Shown in pieces: positions 59,344 through 64,000 of a stretch of DNA of 64,000 bases. Position 1 is the stretch's first letter, and each line of letters starts with the position of its first letter. The stretch is from an uncultured Muribaculaceae bacterium (lineage in GTDB: Bacteria; Bacteroidota; Bacteroidia; Bacteroidales; Muribaculaceae): assembly GCA_910579185.1 (NCBI GenBank), contig CAJTTG010000002.1:1-64000 (forward strand), read 5' to 3'. The notes under the pieces were generated by a model. The model saw only the letters and a list, made by a program, of their open reading frames with translations, did not search any database and was not told the origin of the DNA. Made by a program: the position numbers and the translations under genes.

Positions 59344-59913
59344 CTATGAGGAAAAAAGTGAGAATAATATAAGATATAGGGACAAACTGCTGAGTTTTTC
59401 CCGAAGAATGCGTAATGCTTTGTAGATATGTGCGTCGACGGTGCGTACCGATATATCCATGGTGTCGGCTATGTCGCGGTTGCGCAGACCGTGGATATAG
59501 CTCAGTTTGAATACCTCGCGGCATTTCTCCGGCAATTCGTTGATGGCGTTTTCAATTTGTGCGCGCAGTTCGCTCTGTTCGATTTTCTGTGACTAGTCGG
59601 TTTCGGTGACCAGATGATCAAGGCGCATGGTATCGATTGATTCAAGCAGGTCAATCCGCATTGCTCCCGTCCCTTTGTTGCGGAGCACATTGAGCGATCG
59701 GGTAGAGGTGGCGCGGTATAGATAGCTGAGAATATTGCCGCTGAAATCAATGTCGTGGCGATGTTGCCATAGTTCATAGAATACGTCACCGACCACATCC
59801 TCGGCATCGTCGTCGTTGTCGAGAAAACGGCGTGCGTGATTGCGGAGGCGCGTATAGTGCGTCTCAAACAGATATTCTATATATTCTGATATGTCTAAAT
59901 CGTTGGAATCCAA
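59344..59913 (-). pseudogene. ECF RNA polymerase sigma factor interrupted by an in-frame amber codon
   Basis: One reading frame of 189 aa spans the whole sigma factor but carries TAG at 59595-59593. The part before it holds sigma2 (FETHYTRLRNHARRFLDNDDDAEDVVGDVFYELWQ and SYLYRATSTRSLNVL). The part after it holds sigma4 (NAINELPEKCREVFKLSYIHGLRNRDIADTMDISVRTVDAHIYKAL). Both halves keep good motifs and there is no frameshift, so the change looks recent: a single-base substitution, a read error, or a codon that is read through. The stop falls in the linker between the two domains. Separately translated sigma2 and sigma4 fragments are conceivable: the sigma4 frame has an ATG-less start or internal start near 59535 (leading into PEKCREV). 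The dedicated FecR and SusC genes downstream remain intact. Confidence 0.85.
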
Positions 59914-60154
59914 AGCTTGTTCCCTGAATTTGTATTCGCCTGTGTTGTCATGGTAGGCTGTATCAGTGTGGTTCTGTTTTGTTGCTCTTGTGTTTCAATA
60001 TGCAAAATAAGTGTATTTATTTTAAATTTTAATAACATATATCGCTTGCGGTAGCTGGTTTTAACTATCGTTAACTGTTTGTTTCTGTGCTTCGGTTGAA
60101 ATAAAAACAGCGGCATGCAATGCACGCCGCTGTTATATCTGAGGGGCAGGGGAT
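59914..60154. other. Spacer between GH92 and ECF sigma genes
   Basis: No gene is supported. A near-consensus -7 box for the sigma gene is TTATTTTG on the minus strand (60010-60003), one mismatch to TAnnTTTG, with no clear -33. The sequence is AT-rich around 60000-60050. Confidence 0.4.
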
Positions 60155-62335
60155 TTATTTGCCCATTTCGAATTCAAGTTCGCCACCGGCCATGATGTCG
60201 CTATGGTCGATATACATCTTGTCGTAGTCCTTGCCGTTGAGTTTCACGCCACGGATATAGCGGTTCTCAGCCGACAGGTTGTTGGCTTTGACGGTGAATT
60301 TGCCGTCGGGCAGCGCGATCTCGGCTTTTTCAAATGCCGGGGTTCCGAACCAGTAGCGGCCGCTGGCCGGTTCTACCTGGTAGAAACCGAGGTTTGAAAG
60401 AATGTACCATGCCGACATCTGACCTGCGTCCTCGTTTCCTGCGAGGCCGTCGGGGTTGACTGTATAGAATTCGTCAAGCACCTGATGGATCTTGTCGGCG
60501 GCTTTGTCGTTCTGGCCGAGCATGGTGTAGAGGTAGATGGTGTGGTGGCTCGGTTCGTTGCCGTGGGCATACTGTCCGATCAGACCGCTGATGTCGGGCG
60601 ATACGTTCGATCCGGTCAGTTCCGATGATGTGCTGAACAGTTCGTCGAGATGTTTGATTGTCTCTTCTTTTGAACCGAAAAGTTCAACGAGGCCGTCAAG
60701 ATCCTGCGGAACAAGCCATGTGTACTGCCATGCATTGCCTTCGCAGTAGTCGTCCTCACGGTGAACGGTGGAGTTGGGATCGAACGGAGTGCGGAAGCTG
60801 CCGTCGGCGAATTTACCGCGCACGAATCCGGTCGATTTGTCGAAGTAGTTGCGCCATGAGTGGCTGCGTTCGGTGAATTTCTTGTAGTTCTCGTCGTCGC
60901 CCATGGCCTTGGCTGCCGCTGCTACGGCTGCGTCGGCGATGGCATATTCCATGTCGAATGCGATTGACTCGTTCATCTTATCGGACGGAATGAATCCGTA
61001 CTGCTGGCGGTAGCCTCCGCCACGGGCAGTGTCGGCGGCCGTTTTCAGCAGAGCCTGATAAGCTTTCTGACGGTCGATGCCCTGCTGATTCTTCACGATA
61101 GCGTCGGCCACGGCGATGATGCCGGGGTTGCCGACCATGCAGTCGGTCTCGTTGCCCCACAGGTGCCATACGGGGAGACGGCCCTGCTGTTCGGCGATGT
61201 TGACCATGGCGTTTACGATATCAGTGGAACGTTCGGGCTGGAAGATGGAGTATAGCGGCATAGCTGCGCGGTATGTGTCCCAGAGCGAGAGGATGGTGTA
61301 CTGGGGCTTGTCGGAGGTGTGGATCTCACCATCGGCGCCGCGGTACTTGCCGTCGACATCGCTGAATGTGGCCGGCACGATCATCGTGTGGTACATCGCC
61401 GTGTAGAATTTCTTCTGGGCGTCGGCATCGGAAGTGGTGACCTTGATCTTGCCGAGTTCGCTGTTCCATGCCTCTGTGGCTGCTGTGAGTGTTCCCTCGA
61501 AGTCCCATCCGGGCATTTCTGCTGCGAGGTTGGCTTTCGCGCCCTCAACAGATACCGGAGAGAGAGCCACCTTCATCATCACCTGCTCACCGTCTTTGGT
61601 CTTGAACGATGCGCGGCCATACATGTTGTCCTGTCCTTTCAGCTCAAACGAGTCGAACGGTTTTGAGAATTCAGCTACGAAATACACTTTCTGATCCTTA
61701 GCCCATCCGGTTGAATTGCGGTAGCCCACTATGCGGTTATTGCCCTCGGCTTTCATCTCGGTGCCGGTGGCCTTGTCCCAGCATCCGCCGTTCTCAAGGT
61801 CGAATACAATGGCCGCTTCCTCGGACTCGGGGAACGTGTAGCGGTGGAGACCGACGCGGTTGGTGGCTGTGAGCTCGGCTGTCACGTTGTAACGTGGCAG
61901 GCTGATGGCGTAATAGCCGGGAACGGAATGCTCGGTCGAGCGGTCGCCGTAGGCCCACAGACCGGATCCCTCTTGTCCTTCCACACCACGTGAATAGGTC
62001 ACGTCGCCTACAACAGGCATCACGGTCACGTCGAACAGATCGCCGATGCCGGTGCCTTCAAGATGGGTGTGGGAGAAGCCGATCACTGTGGAGTCGCTGT
62101 CATGGTAGCCGGAACACCAGTCCCAGGACTGGGGAACGCTTGTCGGGCCAAGCTGTACCATACCGAATGGCACGTTGGCACCTACGAATACATGGCCGTG
62201 GCCACCGCTGCCTATCTTGGTGTCGACATAGGCAGTGTAGTCGGTCGAATCTGACGTATCTGTAGTGCCATTGCCGTTGGTCGAGCAAGAAGCAAGCAAC
62301 ACAGGCGTCAGAATAAGAAAATGTTTTGGATTCAT
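60155..62335 (-). CDS. GH92 alpha-mannosidase lipoprotein
   Basis: 726-aa Ca2+-dependent exo-alpha-mannosidase. Lipobox Cys17 (LLASCS) is followed by the N-terminal beta-sandwich (YVDTKIGSGGHGHVFVGANVPFGMVQLGP, GFSHTHLEGTG) and the (alpha/alpha)6 catalytic domain. GH92 active-site segments are CEGNAWQYTWLVPQD (catalytic acid Glu) and GNEDAGQMSAWY (Asp pair of the base). GH92 enzymes trim alpha-1,2 and other mannose linkages of high-mannose N-glycans, which fits the neighbouring GH18 and SusC/D genes. Linkage specificity cannot be read here. Confidence 0.94.
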   Translation of the reverse strand: MNPKHFLILTPVLLASCSTNGNGTTDTSDSTDYTAYVDTKIGSGGHGHVFVGANVPFGMVQLGPTSVPQSWDWCSGYHDSDSTVIGFSHTHLEGTGIGDLFDVTVMPVVGDVTYSRGVEGQEGSGLWAYGDRSTEHSVPGYYAISLPRYNVTAELTATNRVGLHRYTFPESEEAAIVFDLENGGCWDKATGTEMKAEGNNRIVGYRNSTGWAKDQKVYFVAEFSKPFDSFELKGQDNMYGRASFKTKDGEQVMMKVALSPVSVEGAKANLAAEMPGWDFEGTLTAATEAWNSELGKIKVTTSDADAQKKFYTAMYHTMIVPATFSDVDGKYRGADGEIHTSDKPQYTILSLWDTYRAAMPLYSIFQPERSTDIVNAMVNIAEQQGRLPVWHLWGNETDCMVGNPGIIAVADAIVKNQQGIDRQKAYQALLKTAADTARGGGYRQQYGFIPSDKMNESIAFDMEYAIADAAVAAAAKAMGDDENYKKFTERSHSWRNYFDKSTGFVRGKFADGSFRTPFDPNSTVHREDDYCEGNAWQYTWLVPQDLDGLVELFGSKEETIKHLDELFSTSSELTGSNVSPDISGLIGQYAHGNEPSHHTIYLYTMLGQNDKAADKIHQVLDEFYTVNPDGLAGNEDAGQMSAWYILSNLGFYQVEPASGRYWFGTPAFEKAEIALPDGKFTVKANNLSAENRYIRGVKLNGKDYDKMYIDHSDIMAGGELEFEMGK

Positions 62336-62469
62336 AATTATTATTGTTGATTTTTTTAGAGTATGTTTTATTGTCCGTTGTCTTTTGCTCCCATTTCAAA
62401 GATTAATTCGCCGCGATTATTATCGCTACAGGAACTGCTGACAACTTGAAACGCATCCGTTTTGTAGCG

Positions 62470-64000
62470 TTATTTGACGTTCTTCAGGTTGAATTTCAGA
62501 TTCTTTCCGTTGATCAGATCATCGTGGGAGATGCGATAGCTGTTGAGTTTCTTACCTCCGAGTTCCATTTTGTCGACGAAGATTGATTCCGGCGATTCGC
62601 GTTCAGCCTCAATGGTCAGGGTGCCCTGGGGGGTGTCAATTTCCACGGAGTCGAACACGGGAGATGTCAGTGTGTAGTACGGCTCTCCGGGACAATCGGG
62701 GTAGAAGCCCATCATGGAGAATACCGCCCATGCCGACATTGTGCCTGTGTCATCATTTCCGGGAATACCATCGGGCTGTGTGGTGAAATATTTGTCAAGC
62801 AGTCTGTTTACCTCTTTCTGTGTCCGCCATTCTTCGCCTTTGAAGCGGCTGAACAGATAGGGGTAGGCTATGTCCGGTTCATTGGCCGGATCATAAAGAC
62901 CCTCGTCCATCACCATCTGCAGCTTATCGACGAATTTCTTTTTGCCTCCCATCAGTTTTACAAGGCCTTCAACATCGTGAGGCACAAAGAACGTGTAGTT
63001 CCATGCCGATCCTTCGTGGAATCCGGGAACCGGTTCGAAGTTTTCGCCCTGACGGGGATTAAACGGACTGAGGAATGTGCCGTCCTGATTGATCGGGCGC
63101 AGAGTGCCACTTTCCTTGGAATAATAGTTTGCGTATCCTTTGGCGCGTTTGCGAAGCTCTTTTGCAAATTCTTTGTCGCCACGTTGCTCTGCAAGCCATG
63201 CCAGGGCATTGTCGGCAACATAATATTCCAATGCATGCGAAACAGAGTTGTCGCCGGAGTTGTCGCCGGCATGTGCACCCAGAGGCACGTAGCCTTTCTC
63301 GATATATGGATCGATGTCGGGACGCATGGGATTGAATGCACCGGGTGTGGTGGCCGATTTTTTCATGGCGGCGTATGCGGCATCCATGTCGAAATCACGC
63401 AGCCCCTTGCGCCATGTGTCAATGATCACGGGCAGAGCCGGATCGCCCTCCATTGTGAATGTCTCGCGGCCATAAAGTTCCCATTTCGGAAGCCAGCCCC
63501 ATTCTTTCGACATATCGATCATCGAGCGAACCATATCGGTCTGGCGTTCGGGATAGACGAGGGTCATCAGCTGATGCAGGTTGCGGTAGGTGTCCCACAA
63601 TGAGAATACGGTGTAACGGTCGTGACCATCGCTGATCTGTCCGTCGCCGAAGCTTTCCATCAGAGGATATTGTCCGTTGACATCGTTTAGTACGTTGGGG
63701 TGTATCAGTGTGTGGTACAATGCGGTGTAGAACACCTCTTTCTGTTTGTCCGTGCCTCCTTTCACACGGATTTTACCGAGATCAGAGTTCCATGTGTCGT
63801 GGGCGGTGGTGCGGATTTGGTCGAATGTCAGGCCGGCCTGCTCCTTGTCAAGGTTCTCACGCGCATTTGCCATGGATACGAAAGAAACACCCATCCTGAC
63901 CTCCACCTGCTCGCCGGGTGCGAGATCCTCGTATGTGAACCAGTAGCCTATGTCGTCACCCGAGAGTTCGCGGCCATATTGGCGGTAGATCTTGTAAGTG
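62470..64000 (-). CDS. GH92 alpha-mannosidase, 5' end beyond the window
   Basis: Second GH92 gene, partial: the frame stays open to the right edge, so the N-terminal part is missing. Visible are the catalytic domain motifs SLWDTYRNLHQLM, EGSAWNYTFFVPHDVEGLV (catalytic Glu) and GNDDTGTMSAWAVF (Asp pair), and the C-terminal beta domain. It diverges clearly from the other GH92 copy (134-bp gap), so the two likely cut different mannose linkages. The transcription order places it upstream of that gene. Confidence 0.93.
   Translation of the reverse strand, partial: TYKIYRQYGRELSGDDIGYWFTYEDLAPGEQVEVRMGVSFVSMANARENLDKEQAGLTFDQIRTTAHDTWNSDLGKIRVKGGTDKQKEVFYTALYHTLIHPNVLNDVNGQYPLMESFGDGQISDGHDRYTVFSLWDTYRNLHQLMTLVYPERQTDMVRSMIDMSKEWGWLPKWELYGRETFTMEGDPALPVIIDTWRKGLRDFDMDAAYAAMKKSATTPGAFNPMRPDIDPYIEKGYVPLGAHAGDNSGDNSVSHALEYYVADNALAWLAEQRGDKEFAKELRKRAKGYANYYSKESGTLRPINQDGTFLSPFNPRQGENFEPVPGFHEGSAWNYTFFVPHDVEGLVKLMGGKKKFVDKLQMVMDEGLYDPANEPDIAYPYLFSRFKGEEWRTQKEVNRLLDKYFTTQPDGIPGNDDTGTMSAWAVFSMMGFYPDCPGEPYYTLTSPVFDSVEIDTPQGTLTIEAERESPESIFVDKMELGGKKLNSYRISHDDLINGKNLKFNLKNVK

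Noticed and set aside
59593..59595. Amber codon as pyrrolysine or a recoded sense codon
   Set aside because: No support for recoding in this window; other genes use TAG as an ordinary stop (for example the end of the same sigma frame at 59344-59346).
59895..60125. 76-codon frame upstream of the sigma gene
   Set aside because: AT-rich, overlaps the sigma start, and has no recognisable features; treated as spacer.

Overview
The window looks like a Bacteroidales chromosome segment, most likely from a gut Muribaculaceae (S24-7) relative. The evidence is a Rho factor with a very long low-complexity insert, repeated promoters of the Bacteroidetes sigma-A type (a -33 TTG/TTTG about 19-20 bp before a -7 TAnnTTTG box), SusC/SusD genes with an ECF sigma/FecR pair, Ser-type sulfatases, a Na+-pumping methylmalonyl-CoA decarboxylase, and an frc-oxc oxalate module. 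The family-level assignment is inference.

Layout. 1-0.4 kb: 5S rRNA with its terminator (the rest of the rRNA operon would lie to the left). 0.4-4.5 kb: rho (+) convergent with guaA (-). 4.5-11.9 kb: a minus-strand run secA, coiled-coil membrane protein, mgtC-like, Kef-type antiporter. 12-17.4 kb: a minus-strand run galE, DUF4105 protein, PafA-like protein with an eroded active site, sulfatase. 17.5-20 kb: U32 peptidase (-) and rubrerythrin (+). 20.2-21.8 kb: BspA-like LRR protein preceded by a highly structured RNA that has its own consensus promoter and intrinsic terminator. 21.9-31.2 kb: pyruvate:ferredoxin oxidoreductase, AEC permease, oxalyl-CoA decarboxylase, formyl-CoA:oxalate CoA-transferase and an MFS permease. 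31.3-34.7 kb: sulfatase plus GH29 fucosidase (mucin-type glycans). 34.8-38.2 kb: thrS-infC-rpmI-rplT. 38.3-40 kb: orphan tyrosine recombinase and an unknown gene. 40.2-44.8 kb: the methylmalonyl-CoA epimerase/decarboxylase operon. 45-49.1 kb: GT2, GH3, DUF1573. 49.2-64 kb: a polysaccharide utilisation locus.

The last locus (SusC with STN domain, SusD-like, GH18, two DUF1735 surface lipoproteins, FecR, ECF sigma, two GH92 mannosidases) matches the gene content of loci that degrade high-mannose N-glycans: GH18 would release the glycan from protein and GH92 would trim alpha-mannose. Its ECF sigma gene carries an in-frame amber codon between the sigma2 and sigma4 regions.

The metabolic genes fit an anaerobic gut fermenter: POR makes acetyl-CoA and reduced ferredoxin, the mmd operon converts methylmalonyl-CoA to propionyl-CoA while exporting Na+, and frc/oxc turn oxalate into formate and CO2. 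The least explained parts are non-coding: the structured RNA near 21.5-21.8 kb, a 196-bp element with 20-bp perfect terminal inverted repeats at 49.3-49.5 kb, and a 343-bp spacer with competing hairpins between oxc and its permease. All positions were read by eye; no similarity search or folding program was run.
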